Positions 43,188 to 53,535 of a stretch of 64,000 nt of DNA are shown piece by piece; within the stretch, counting starts at the first letter, position 1; the number at the start of each line of letters is the position of its first letter. This DNA is from Oikopleura dioica (taxonomy: Eukaryota; Chordata; Appendicularia; Copelata; Oikopleuridae), in contig OU015567.1 in the NCBI GenBank assembly GCA_907165135.1, positions 15,009,001 to 15,073,000 of the forward strand. Direction: 5' to 3'. Under the pieces are notes generated by a model. The model was not told where the DNA came from. It worked only from the letters and a program-made list of their open reading frames with translations, and searched no databases. The translations under genes and the position numbers were made by a program.

Positions 43188-44763
43188 ATGGACGATTCAT
43201 CAATCGTGAGCAGCCCAAAAATAAGAGACGATGAAGCTCTGCGGCCAAGGTCAATGTCGGACCCCGGACCGGGTCCATTGTGCACAAGCGAACGATTCTT
43301 CGAACTCATAAAGGAAAGGATAACAAGTCAATACTGTAAAAAAGGATAGACGAACGTAAAATCGAAACAGCAAATGTCAATCATGTTTTCTTTCTCCCTT
43401 TTCCCTCTATACTGTTATCCTTTTGAAGAGCAGTAAAAACTCGCATGTCGAAACACTCGTCCGGCTAGACCCGGCGCTATTAACCTCTCGGGTGAAGGGA
43501 AAGCTCACGCCAATGATGGAAGCTTGCTTCAAAGGAAACCTCGGGCTGGTCCGATTCTTCCTCGATCGCGGCTGCGACGCAAACGAAAAATACGGCGACG
43601 ATCAGTACACGCCGTTGATGTTGGCCGCTCTGGGTGGACATGCTGAAATCATGGTCTCGCTGCTCGAAGCTGGCGCTGATCCGCATGAGAAAAATAGAAT
43701 TGGGAAGACGGCGGCGATGCTCTGTGGATTCGTAGGGATGAAGGAGAGTCATAGGATTTTGAATTGCTGGATCAAGGACTCGCAGTTTATTGATAAACTC
43801 GTGCTCAAGGAAAACTGGACGAAGTAATTAGAAAATTATTATTACTATCAAAATTAAATGAACTTTATTAGCGATCTGAAAAGACGTCTTCGCCGGCTTA
43901 TTTGCCATCCAAATTGCCTCCCTGTTTCGATCATGCAGCGAATTCAAGGATTGAGCGACAACGTTCTCCGAAAACTCATTCCCGTTCTCTTAGAACAAAT
44001 TCCTCGCGAAGCCGAACTGCCCATATGCCTTAGGTAACAGCGTAATTTTGTCGCTACGTGCCCCATCGCGGTGTACCTTGAGGAGCCAGTCTATTGATTA
44101 ATTCTCTATTCAGATTTCAAATTATCTCCGAGACGTTGCGTCAGTTTCTTGCGCTCGGAACGACTGCCAGACGATTTCAGAAGCTAATGCTCAATCATCC
44201 CAAAGCTTATGATGATCTCATTACCAGATGTTGTCTTGCCCTGTCGAATAGGAACGAAATCGCTGCTTTGAAAATGGCTGTTTCTGGTAAGATGATAATT
44301 TAACTTTGAAAAACTATCGAAAAGTGAGATTCTCACTGTGAGAAGCCGCTTGCGGCTTCGAGAAAATAGTGAAAAGCCCCGCAGAGTGCGGCTATAATAT
44401 TCATTTTTGATTCGTTTTTGTTAACTCCCGAAAAGCTGCGTGCGGCTTCAATAAATTAACATTTTAGCCGCGATTTACAGCTTTCTTATTTCTTCCTCGA
44501 AGCCGCAAGCGGCTTCTCGCCCTTGCATTACTGTTTATATTATAAACTTTATAAACCGAAATCTAGGAGAATACACGACGCTAAACGCCGCCATCCGCCA
44601 AGTAATCGGCGATACAAGCGACATCACCCGCCTCTGCTCAGTCTGTTTTGAACCGTCAAAGTACCGCTGTGGAAAATGCACCCACAGAACTGCTTTTGCG
44701 ATTTACTGCTCCCGATATTGCCAAAAACTGCACTGGAAACTTCACCGACCCCTTTGTAAATAA
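43188..44763 (+). CDS. ANKMY2: ANKMY2-like ankyrin repeat and MYND zinc-finger protein
   Basis: In vertebrates ANKMY2 affects ciliary signalling. The proposed exon 1 (43188-43313) reads MDDSSIVSSPKIRDDE and ends TSERFFELIK. Joining it to 43429 by a GAAAGG...GAAG (GA-AG) intron gives a helix that parallels the start of human ANKMY2; this join is a proposal. Ankyrin repeats follow: GKLTPMMEACFKGNLGLVRF, DDQYTPLMLAALGGHAEIMV, NRIGKTAAMLCGFVGMKESH. Middle exons read IPREAELPICLR and ETLRQFLALGTTARRF. The last exon encodes a MYND finger, CSVCFEPSKYRCGKC, then YCSRYCQKLHWKLHRPLC. The TAA stop overlaps AATAAA. The intron before the MYND exon (about 44290-44565) contains palindromic GCCGC-type repeats. 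Confidence 0.85.
44330..44530. mobile_element. Foldback element with GCCGC hairpins, intronic
   Basis: GAGAAGCCGCTTGCGGCTTC near 44340 is mirrored by GAAGCCGCAAGCGGCTTCTC near 44500, with further GCGGCT inversions between. It is related in its core to the 22141 and 62008 elements and sits in the last ANKMY2-like intron. Confidence 0.65.
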
Positions 44764-44970
44764 AAGACGCTTTTCCTTTTTTTATGTTTGCTTTTCGGAG
44801 GTCATAAATTCAAAATGTGACTCAAGCGGGAGCGGGATAGCTCAATTGTCTAAAAATTTGCTGATGATCTCTGATGGCGGATAACAGAGCTTGTTTTCGA
44901 GGTCAAATTTGATCGGATTCCGCCGGTTTCAGGATGAAAAATTGATGACAAAATAAGTTAAAAGTGCAGT

Positions 44971-45094
44971 TTTGGCTCGGCAACCTGTCTGGAAAACCTG
45001 AGTCGGGATCTCAAAGATGTTAAGTGAAAAGCCGCATAGCGGCTATTTTTTTAAGGAAGCCGCAAACACCTTTGCTACAGGTTGCTGAGCCCAG
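44971..45094. mobile_element. Foldback MITE of the CCTGAGTC family
   Basis: Starts TTGGCTCGGCAACCTGTC, has a GCCGCATAGCGGC core and ends CTACAGGTTGCTGAGCCCAG. No matching flanking duplication; an older copy. Lies in the spacer (44764-45507) between the ANKMY2-like and KEN genes. Confidence 0.75.
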
Positions 45095-45390
45095 ATTGTA
45101 GTAGCTTTATGAACAAAACCAAAAAAATTTAGCGAAATATGAGTAGAAATTTTACCCTTTCGAATTACGTAAGATGTTGCTCCAACTCTGGGCTGATCTT
45201 TAATCATAATTATGACTACTCGTCAAAAAGGGAAATTCAGACAAAAATTAGTAGTTATGAAATTTGTCAACATCCGCATAATCGAAGTGGTTACGTGCTC
45301 ATCCGTCTCAGAGAAAGGAGAGCGAGCGCCCAGCTGCGGGCGCCATTGCTCCCCGGCTCCTCTGAGCTCGAAGTGATGACTCTGGATGAG

Positions 45391-45395
45391 CCAAT
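45391..45395. promoter_or_regulatory. CCAAT box before the KEN-domain gene
   Basis: GATGAGCCAATGGCCGCGCG lies about 115-160 bp upstream of the candidate starts. It supports a promoter here, hence a short transcript without an upstream kinase. Confidence 0.35.
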
Positions 45396-45550
45396 GGCCG
45401 CGCGCTTTCCCTTCCGTCGGCATAAAAGGGAACACCTCAAATCCAGCGGCTCACACTCGCCAATAATAAATCAAGCGAAAAACACGAAAATTCGGAGATA
45501 AAATTTTATGAACAGAGAAGACACTCTTCAAGAAGCTTCCACTAGAAAAG

Positions 45551-46593
45551 ATGATCAACCCTCTCAGCCAATGGACCCAGTTCTGGTATGAAAAAGCACT
45601 TGCGTACTTTCCACAGATCCAAAATCGAATGACAAGCATCCAATCCTCGATCTTCTGGAATCTTCTCCAGCGAATCTTCTACAACCCCGTCATTACCGCC
45701 TTCGAACTCTCAATTCGCGAACTAAATGCATTCCTCGCCGCAGCAGTTGAAAAACTAACCTTCGATTCATTGACGGAAATGAGTAAAGGGGAGCAGCTTT
45801 CACCAGAAGCCCAACGATTTCAAATCATCAAAACAATCCTCCAGGAGTACAGCGATATCATAATCGGAAAAGACCTCTGGCTCAGCAAGAGCGTCCTCGG
45901 AAACGACCTCTATTCGCACCTGGTCAATCCTGAGAAAGTGAAAGACATGAAAAATCGACAGAAACAGTTCAAACAATACAAGGTGAGCAATTAACTATTT
46001 TTAGAATAAATAAAGAATTCGTAAACCTTCAATTTTCTCAATAATTCATTCAGAAATCCGGCCCTCTTGATCTTCTCGCTCTCATCCGAAATTTCCGAAC
46101 CCACTACGATCAGCAACCGCTCGAGCTTCGTCAAAAAGTCTTCAACCACAAAAACCTCGATCACGTGGCCGCCGTCCAAGATTACTATTCCTACTTCGAC
46201 CAGAAGTTCCCGGGATTTTTGCTCTTCGTCTACGATGCCGCTAGTTTTGCCAAATCAAGTGCGCTTGGCGAATTTTACTACAATCCCTGCACAGTCGACA
46301 TCTTGGACTTTGACACATGCTACGCCAGTTTTGCCCAGCTGTTCCAAAGGCACTTCAATCATCTTTTGGACTACGAGCGTTTCAAGAAGCTCTTCGAACA
46401 GACGCTCAAGCAGACGAAGTTCCTCTCCCACGAGATCGTCGTGAACCAGTCCTGGATTGAAGACATGGAAGACAAGTTTGAAATCAAAGAAAAACTGCCG
46501 AAGACTGGGCGAAAAATGTCCGAATCCTCCATGAAGGAACGCGCCTCTCCCATGCGAAAGCAGCGCAAGAACTCTCGAAACTCAACTTACTAA
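45551..46593 (+). CDS. KEN-domain (IRE1/RNase L-type) ribonuclease-like protein lacking a kinase domain
   Basis: Exon 1 (45551-45984) reads INPLSQWTQFWYEKALAYF, similar to the HPFFWSLEKQLQFF segment that precedes the KEN domain in IRE1, followed by helical sequence. A GT-AG intron then joins KQFKQYK to KSGPLDLLALIRNFRTHY. This aligns with IRE1 [20 protein letters not shown]. The tyrosine, Arg-Asn pair and histidine that form the RNase site in IRE1 are all kept. The end of the domain, KFPGFLLFVYDAASF then ALGEFYYN, parallels FPHLLAHTYRAMEL...YYF. A basic Ser-rich tail follows. Nothing resembling a kinase or luminal domain lies in the 787 bp upstream. An alternative start at 45508 (MNREDTLQEASTRKDD) uses a 31-nt intron. 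About 300-320 aa. RNase activity is inferred only. Confidence 0.8.
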
Positions 46594-47065
46594 AGAATAG
46601 CACCATTACAGTAACTGCTACACACTGCTCTATGAATCCCCTCTTCTCTCCAACTAGAAATTGAAACAATCCGGCTGATTGCCCTTTTCTCCTAACTTTT
46701 AGTACAATTTAACATGTGCAACTTTACTTCATCGTGTTTATCATAATTTCCTCGAAAGTTCAATCTTGTATAAATTTGTGATTTCAGTTCTTTGATACAG
46801 CAACACCATTTTGTTAAAATTTACATTGTGCAAATAAAAAATCAAAAAGAACTCCCCTTTTCAATAATTCAGCATACTCGCATATAAACCGTTTTTGACA
46901 ACAGTTTTCTCTATCGAGTAACAGCAGGATATCAGTAGCATGCGTTGATTAGTGCAGGCTGAGATTGACACGCACAGTGCATTAATAATTAATCTCAGCT
47001 CTGAGCGTTATGACATTTCATTTTTGTTTCGTGTGTACAAAAGAGGGACCCCTATCAGCCAAGAG
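46594..47065. other. Spacer with a hairpin
   Basis: No gene. GGCTGAGATT near 46958 and AATCTCAGC near 46990 form an inverted pair about 30 bp apart just before the next small gene. Confidence 0.4.
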
Positions 47066-47341
47066 ATGGACAGCGCAATTTTCTTCCTCTTTCTCATCGC
47101 CTTATTCATCGTTGGTAAATAAAAAGAAAAATTATGAAAGAGTGAGTAATGATTTCTAGCATCGCTGATGGGGCTAGTTACACTGACGATTGACAATTAC
47201 ATCTGGTGCAAGGTAAGGAAGTTTTTGAAGCGATTACGGACAAATTTCCAGGGCGATAATGATGGACAAGTCTTGGATGGGGACGGCCATATTATAAGTG
47301 CTTGCCCCTCTTGGGACCGGATATCTACTATTGACAATTGA
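47066..47341 (+). CDS. Tiny membrane protein, 3 exons, about 63 aa
   Basis: Too short for ordinary ORF calling. Exon 1 reads MDSAIFFLFLIALFIV and ends at a GTAAAT donor. Exon 2 starts after TTTCTAG and reads ASLMGLVTLTIDNYIWCK. Exon 3 starts after TTTCCAG and reads GDNDGQVLDGDGHIIS, ending STIDN. Phases match at both joins. The product is one long hydrophobic segment plus a short polar tail. Canonical splice sites with consistent phase make a real gene plausible. No family recognised. Confidence 0.5.
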
Positions 47342-47887
47342 CTATTGTTTAGCTGATTCACAGTCTGAATTTCAGGCTAACTAAATGAAATGACCCCCTG
47401 TTAGTATGATTTTATGGTACATTTTAAGTTAACACTGAAATGAGAATTTGACAGATTCTCTGCAAATTGAATCTGCAAATTGAAATTTCGAATGTGATAA
47501 TGAGATGAACTTATCAATTTCTCTCTTGGATATCCAGATAGGTTTCCTTTCGGAACTATTATCACTCGCTCGGCAAGCCTCAACGGGGCTAATCTATCAT
47601 CAGCATTTTTCTAAATCTTGTATAAATTGGCTGCGATACAACGATCTCCAAAATTTGGAACATCAACGACTCGGGGGCGCGTTTCTCCACGTTCGATTGG
47701 CTCACCAACATTTTATGACGAAATGTTCCCTCATTCCTGACCTGCCCGTAGCATTTCCTTCCTCTGTATCAGAAATAAAATCGAGAAATAAATCTTCTGG
47801 TCCTTCTTTCATTGAAAAACTCAGAGTCCAAGTTCAAGAGTAATTCTTTCTGTAAGGGTGCGTTTGTTTTGATGATTGTTTATCAGA
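47342..47887. other. Upstream region of CARS1
   Basis: No gene is supported; a plus-strand frame at 47505-47843 has no recognisable domain. An ATTGG (reverse CCAAT) at 47696-47700 may belong to the CARS1 promoter. Confidence 0.4.
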
Positions 47888-50568
47888 ATGATTTTAAGAC
47901 GTTCGGGCGTGAATCGGTTTCATTTCCAGCAGAGCCGATTTATCTTCTACACCGCTAGAATGGAGAAAATCGCTCGTGAACGATGGCAGTGGACCATGCC
48001 GGAGGACAACACTCCGAAGCTCAAGGTCAACAATTCCCTGACGAGGAATAAAGATGAATTCCGACCTGCTAACGGAAAAACTGTCAAATGGTACTCATGC
48101 GGACCGACTGTTTATGATCACTCACACATGGGTCACGCTAGGTAACAGATTGCTATTGAAAAATTCATCGTTATTGTACTAAATATTCATTCTCAAGATC
48201 GTACGTCTCTTTCGATATCATTCGCCGAATTCTTCGAGATTACTTCGGCTACGACGTGTTCTACCAAATCAACATCACTGACATCGACGACAAGATTATC
48301 AAACGAGCTCGACAGCAACATCTGTTTCAGAACTGGAAAAACTCCAGCCCTTCTAAGGTGATTTCCCTTTTCCTTGCTCTCTTCACCTTTCAATAGGACG
48401 AAGTAATTGAGCATGCGAACAAAGGAATCGAACGTTTCCAAGCGAAGTTTGAAGAAGAAACAGATCCTGATAAGAAAACAATGTACAATAACCACTTGAC
48501 AGCAGCGCGCAACTCAGTTGAGAATTTCGAGTCCATCGAGAAAGTTTTGGACACTTGCGTCGACTCCATCTCTGATTATCTCGATAAACAATTAGGAAAC
48601 GTTCATCATCCTTTTTCCGTTCATCCGTTAAAAAGTGAGGTCGGATTGGGAACCAAATGAAAGGCTCTTCTGTTACTGACAATTCGATCTTCGATGCTCT
48701 CCCTCGATTCTGGGAGAAAAAGTACTTCGAGGACATGCAAGCGCTGAACATTGAAGATCCTGATTGCCTAACTCGCGTGTCAGAGTACGTGCCGGAAATT
48801 GTCGACTTCGTTCAGAAAATCATCGACCAAGGATACGCTTACGAATCCAATGGATCAGTTTACTTCATGGTGGATCATTATAACAACAGTTCAAATCATT
48901 ATTATGCAAAATTGGTTCCTGAAGCTGTCGGTAATAAAGATGCCATCGCAGCGGGTCTAGCTGAAGGAGAAGGTATGTGTTGAATTAGAATTCAGAAGCG
49001 TCATCGTCATTTTTAGGGTCATTGGCTGCCTCTGGTAGTGAGAAGCGATCAGAATCTGACTTCGCTCTTTGGAAAAACTCGAAGCCCGGCGAGCCATCGT
49101 GGGACTCGCCTTGGGGAAAAGGTCGCCCGGGATGGCACATTGAGTGTTCGGTAATGGCGTCTGACATTATGGGCAAAACGATGGACATTCACTCCGGGGG
49201 AGTCGATCTCAAATTCCCGCACCATGACAATGAGCTGGCGCAATCTGAAGCCTGCTGGGGAAATGACAACTGGGTCCAGTACTTTTTACACACTGGCCAT
49301 TTAACAATCGCTGGCTGCAAAATGTCCAAATCGTTGAAGAACTTTATTACTATCAAAGGTGCCCGAGTTAATTTTGCATTTTCTGAAAAGTGTCTTATTT
49401 AGATGCGCTGAAGAAAAACTCTGCCCGTCAAATTCGACTTTCTTTCCTTCTCCACGCTTGGGATAAAACCCTTGACTACTCAGACAACACCCTCGCCGAC
49501 GCTGTGCAATATGAAAAGTCCATTTCCGAGTTCTTTGCCAATATTAAAGCCGCTCTTTTGAACGATGACGGGATCCTGAAAAAATGGGGAGCGCCGGAGA
49601 AAGAGCTCTTCGCCGATTTCCAAGCGGCTCAAAATGATGTCCATGCTAAATTATGTGATAATTTGAATACGCATGGTGCTTGCATGGCCCTGAGAGATAT
49701 TGTTTCGTCGACGAATAAATATTTGGCGAAACAAGAAAATCCTGATTTTAAACTTCTTAGGTAAAATATGAATAATTCTTAAATTGGGGTTGATTTTTGT
49801 TCAGAAATGTAGGAGCTTACGTTACTAAAATCCTGAAATGCTTCGGCTGCATGAACAGTGATGAGCGAATCGGCTTCCCCGCGGAAGGCCAAGCCCAGAA
49901 TCAGAATATGGACCAGCTTGTCGCTCCTTATCTTCAGTGTTTAGCTCAATTCAGGTGCCCTTTCTTCTGCATAATTTAGCATAAATTGCTCTCTTCAGAC
50001 AAGAAATTCGAAATACGACGCGGGGAGATAACTCCGATCTTTCGAAGAAGCTCATGCAAATGTGCGACGATTTGCGGGACATGAAGCTTGTCGATTTGGG
50101 TGTCAGATTGGAGGATAAGATGGACGAAACTGGAAAGCCTATTATTAAACTTGGCAACAGAGGTACTAAACATGCATTTTCTCGTTTCATATTTCGTGCT
50201 AGAACAGTTACTCGCTGATCGTGCTGCCAAGGAAGAAGAAAAACGAAAGAAAGAAGAGCAGAAACGCGCCCAAGCCGAGAAAAAGCCCGAGAAGAAGCTG
50301 AAAAGGACAAGATCGCGTCGATTCCACCAACAGATTGGTTCAAAAAAGAAGAACATTTGAAGTTGTACACGCAATGGAACGATGCTGGTCTTCCGACGCA
50401 TAGGAAAAATCCAGAAAGGTGACTTTCCGCAGTTTTCGCGATTTCATCGTTGAAATTTTTAGTGGCGAAGAGGAAGAAATTCCCAAATCCGCGTTGAAAA
50501 AACTGACGAAAGAGCTAAACGCACAAAAGTCCAAGCACGATAAGTGGCTGAAGAAACAGCAATCCTGA
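47888..50568 (+). CDS. CARS1: Cysteinyl-tRNA synthetase, possibly dual-targeted
   Basis: Class I synthetase that charges tRNA-Cys. Signature blocks: [20 protein letters not shown] (zinc Cys and HxGH), [118 protein letters not shown] (KMSKS loop). The C-terminus has the eukaryotic Lys/Glu-rich extension with an [10 protein letters not shown]-like end. The first ATG (47888) directly follows a TTATCAG acceptor. It adds 24 Arg-rich, acid-free residues ([14 protein letters not shown]...) before a second ATG (47960, [11 protein letters not shown]), suggesting mitochondrial and cytosolic forms. All introns are short GT-AG. Confidence 0.95.
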
Positions 50569-50762
50569 AAAGAGTACTTTTCTATTTGAACACTAGAATG
50601 TCTGCTAAATACTATTTCTGTACGCTGTGTTATTATGAATTTACATATTTTGTGGAGTCAAGTGAAGAGGGTCAAACGACCGGTGAAATAAACTATCTTT
50701 GCTATTTATTAAATTATTCGTCACTGAAAGCCTTTTTTTGTAGAAATCAAAATCGGTAGAAG

Positions 50763-53383
50763 ATGGGTGGTGCGTCTGGTTTGAATATTCTGCAGCAGAA
50801 ATCGTGGCACGTTCTGAGACGACATAACATCGAGCGCGTCCGAAAAGACCAGCGAGAAGAACGAGAAAGGCAGCAAAAAGAGGATGACAGGAAAAATCTA
50901 GTAGAGTTTGAATCAAAGCTCGATCGCCTTAGGTAAGAAAATTACAGTTCAACCAAAGTTCAGTTAACCCCGGAACGCATGGCCATTTTTGCCAATTTCT
51001 GACCGTTTTTTAACCCAATATTGTCGCGATTTGGGCATAAAGAGAATAAAAATCCGGGTTTATATATTATAACCGGGCTCTAAGCTACAAAAATATAACT
51101 TGAGCGTGGTCATATTATATGCGTATATCAAATATAATATGGGTTTTTTTGATGAGCAAAATCGTATTACCCAAAAATGGGTCGTATATGCGTTCCGGCG
51201 TTAAAAAAGGGCAAATTAACCGGGCAATTTAGGGCAAAGGCATCAAAGAGCGACTCGACAGCTGTAGCGACAACAAGCTCAAATGAGCCGCTCAATCTCT
51301 TCAAAGTCACTGATCTAAAAGACTTGAAAAACGTCGACAAGCAAATTGAGGATCAGCAAGATGAGGACAAGCGACTGCGGAAAGAAGGCTTCCTCACGTA
51401 TCTTGGTGAAACCGTTCTTGAAAACGACAGTCCTTGGTATGCAACACAGCGTGGCGTTGAACAAACCAAAAAGGCAAAAGACGAAGAACGCTTCGCAAAG
51501 GATGAGATTCGTAAGACAAACGAAGATCCTCTCGCAAAATTCGCCAAAGAAATGAAATGGGCTGCGCCGAAAAAGAAAGATGACCTCATACCGCTGCGAG
51601 CACCAGAAGACAATTTCCTGAGAATCGCGTACGAAGAAGAAGTGAAGCGAGAAAAACTATCGTTTTCTCCTCCAAGACAAGGTCTCGGATTTGGTGTGAC
51701 CCGCTGCAGGGTTTGAAAAGTCTGAGCATGAGCATGCTCAGAGCACTGAGCATGAGCACTGAGCATGCTCAGCGTGCTCAAGCTCAACGGAAATTCCAGC
51801 GTGTCGTGCTCAGCCGTGCTCAAGCTCAATAAAATCTGAGCATTCGCGCGCTCAGCCGTGCTCAAGCTCCCTAAAATCTGAGTTGATCTATCTCAGTTTT
51901 GTCCCCAACCCCACCCACACCCATAGTTTAAAAAAATTGATATTATCCTGGTTATTTATGGTTCTCATTGAAAATTTTATTTTTAGTGTTCTTTTATGGA
52001 GCAAGATTGCTTGAGCATGCTCTGAGCACTGAGCATGAGCATTGAGCATGCTCAGCGTGCTCAGGCTCAGTGAAATTTGAGCAGGCGGGTGCTCAATCAT
52101 GCTCAGGCTCAGCTTTATTTGAGCAAGCAAATGCTCAGTCGTGCTCAGGCTCAGCAAATTTGAGCACGCGGATGCTCAATCCTGCTCAGGCTCAGCCAAA
52201 ATTTGAGCTCTCCGTGCTCAGCCGTGCTCATGCTCAGTCAAGATTTGTGACTTTTCAAACCCTGACCCGCTGTGCGCTAAAATGAGTCCCTGAAATGGCG
52301 CACAAAATGTTGTGCGCAGGATTCGCGGATCACAGAAAAGGCTGTGATTCAGTCGAGCACACCGCCAAATTTGCTGTGGCCGATCACAGCTCTCAATCAC
52401 AAAATTCGTGTGATCCAAATGTTAGGGATGGGAATTCAGGCTTTCATTATGAGGGATTGATGAATCATTTCTGAGGTCGCAGCCGCGTTATCGAAAATTC
52501 CTATCATCCGGCCCTGGGATGAATAGTTTTCCTAATGAAATTCAGTGATAAATTCATGTGGCAGGCCAAAGAAATTCTGGATCACAGAAAATCTGTGATC
52601 CAAATAAGCCTTAATTTCTACTCTGTGATCGAGCCTCGATCACAGTTCCTCTGTGATCGAATAAACCTGCGCACATCTTTTTGTGCGCCTTTTCAGGGGA
52701 CATATTTTCGTGCACAGCGGATCACACCAAATTCGAGACCTTGCTCCAAGATCTAAAAAATCAAAAAAGTCCAAAAAAGAGCGTCGAACAAAAGAAGAAA
52801 AGAAGCGAAAAAGATCGCGTTCAAGATCCAGATCTTTAGACTCGATACCGGATCGATCGTACAAACGAGAGAGATCGTCGTCTTCCCCAGAGTTTGTTTC
52901 CGAAACAAAAGCAAGGAAAAGCAAAAAGAGCAGAAGATCCCGTTCTCGATCTCGTTCGAGAAATCGAACTTATAAAACAGAAAGATCACCATCTCCAGAG
53001 TTCATTTCCGAATCCAGGTCAAAGAAAAAGAAGAGCAAGAAATCGAGGAGAGAGTCTCCAAGAAGAAGGAAGACCTCCATCAGACCTACAGAACCCTCAT
53101 CCTCAAGCTCATCTTCCAGCTCCGCATCGTTGATAGCGATGCTCAGAGCCAAAGCGGATAAACGAATTCAGCGAGAGCGCGCGAAAACGTGAGTTTCAGA
53201 TCTAAAGCGATACTTTTATTTTTGATTTTTAGCCAAGACCTTTTTGACAAAATCAACGGCGTTGTAAAGAAAGAGCCAGAAGAGCCAGTTGAGGAAATGG
53301 ACGAGCGAAAACGGGGCTACAATTCTTGCTTCAACCCGAAATTTCAAGCTGCAAAAGAACGTCGAAGAAATTCTGAGTATTAA
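50763..53383 (+). CDS. LENG1: LENG1-like spliceosome-associated protein, coding exon interrupted by mobile elements
   Basis: The start at 50763 (MGGASGLNILQQKSWHVLRR) matches the CIR-N domain of LENG1 (LPKKSWHV). Later blocks: GFLTYLGETVLENDSPWYAT, APKKKDDLIPLRAPEDNF, an inserted RS-rich tract (KKSKKSKKERRTK, RSRSRSRSLDS), MLRAKADKRIQRERAKT and the C-terminal RGYNSCFNPKFQAAKERR, which parallels human RYNSQFNPQLARR. A nested pair of hAT-type elements (51678-52743) splits the exon after FSPPR. Deleting it with one duplication copy rejoins SFSPPRSKKSKKSKK in frame. Intron 1 (about 50935-51228) is long for the genome and contains an inverted GGAACGCAT/ATGCGTTCC pair. Confidence 0.88.
51678..52743. 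mobile_element. hAT-type non-autonomous element (1,066 bp with its nested insert) in LENG1 exon
   Basis: About 60-bp imperfect inverted repeats start CAAGGTCTCGGATTTGGTG and end with CACCAAATTCGAGACCTTG. The flanking 8-bp duplication is CTCCAAGA (51670-51677 and 52744-52751). The interior has many palindromes built on GGATCACAG/CTGTGATCC and GCGCAC. No transposase frame. Confidence 0.92.
51707..52264. mobile_element. Second hAT-type MITE (558 bp) nested in the first, with 8-bp duplication
   Basis: Perfect 16-bp inverted repeats CAGGGTTTGAAAAGTC / GACTTTTCAAACCCTG. Flanked by ACCCGCTG (51699-51706 and 52265-52272). The core consists of GAGCATGCTCAG-type palindromes and TCGTGCTCAGGCTCAG tandem units. 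It sits 29 bp inside the outer element's left end. Confidence 0.95.
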
Positions 53384-53535
53384 CCTTAGAATCTTTCCTA
53401 TCTCTAGAATCTGCCACATTTTCTTGCTGTTTATTTCGTTTTCTTCTTTTTAATAATCTTGCACATTACATTCGGTAAAAAAGTTAAACATAATTTCTTA
53501 TCGCAAAATAATTCAGAAGGAGAACAAAAAAGGAA

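Noticed and set aside
42929-43309. Minus-strand intronless ORF of 126 aa (MSSKNRSLVHNGPG...)
   Set aside because: It overlaps the plus-strand region that supplies a plausible first exon for the ANKMY2-like gene (TSERFFELIK). No family features; kept only as an alternative.
45139-45501. Plus-strand ORF of 120 aa before the KEN gene
   Set aside because: No domain; it covers a GC-rich stretch with a CCAAT box that looks like promoter sequence.
47505-47843. Plus-strand ORF of 112 aa upstream of CARS1
   Set aside because: No recognisable motif, no acceptor at its start, and it overlaps a likely promoter.
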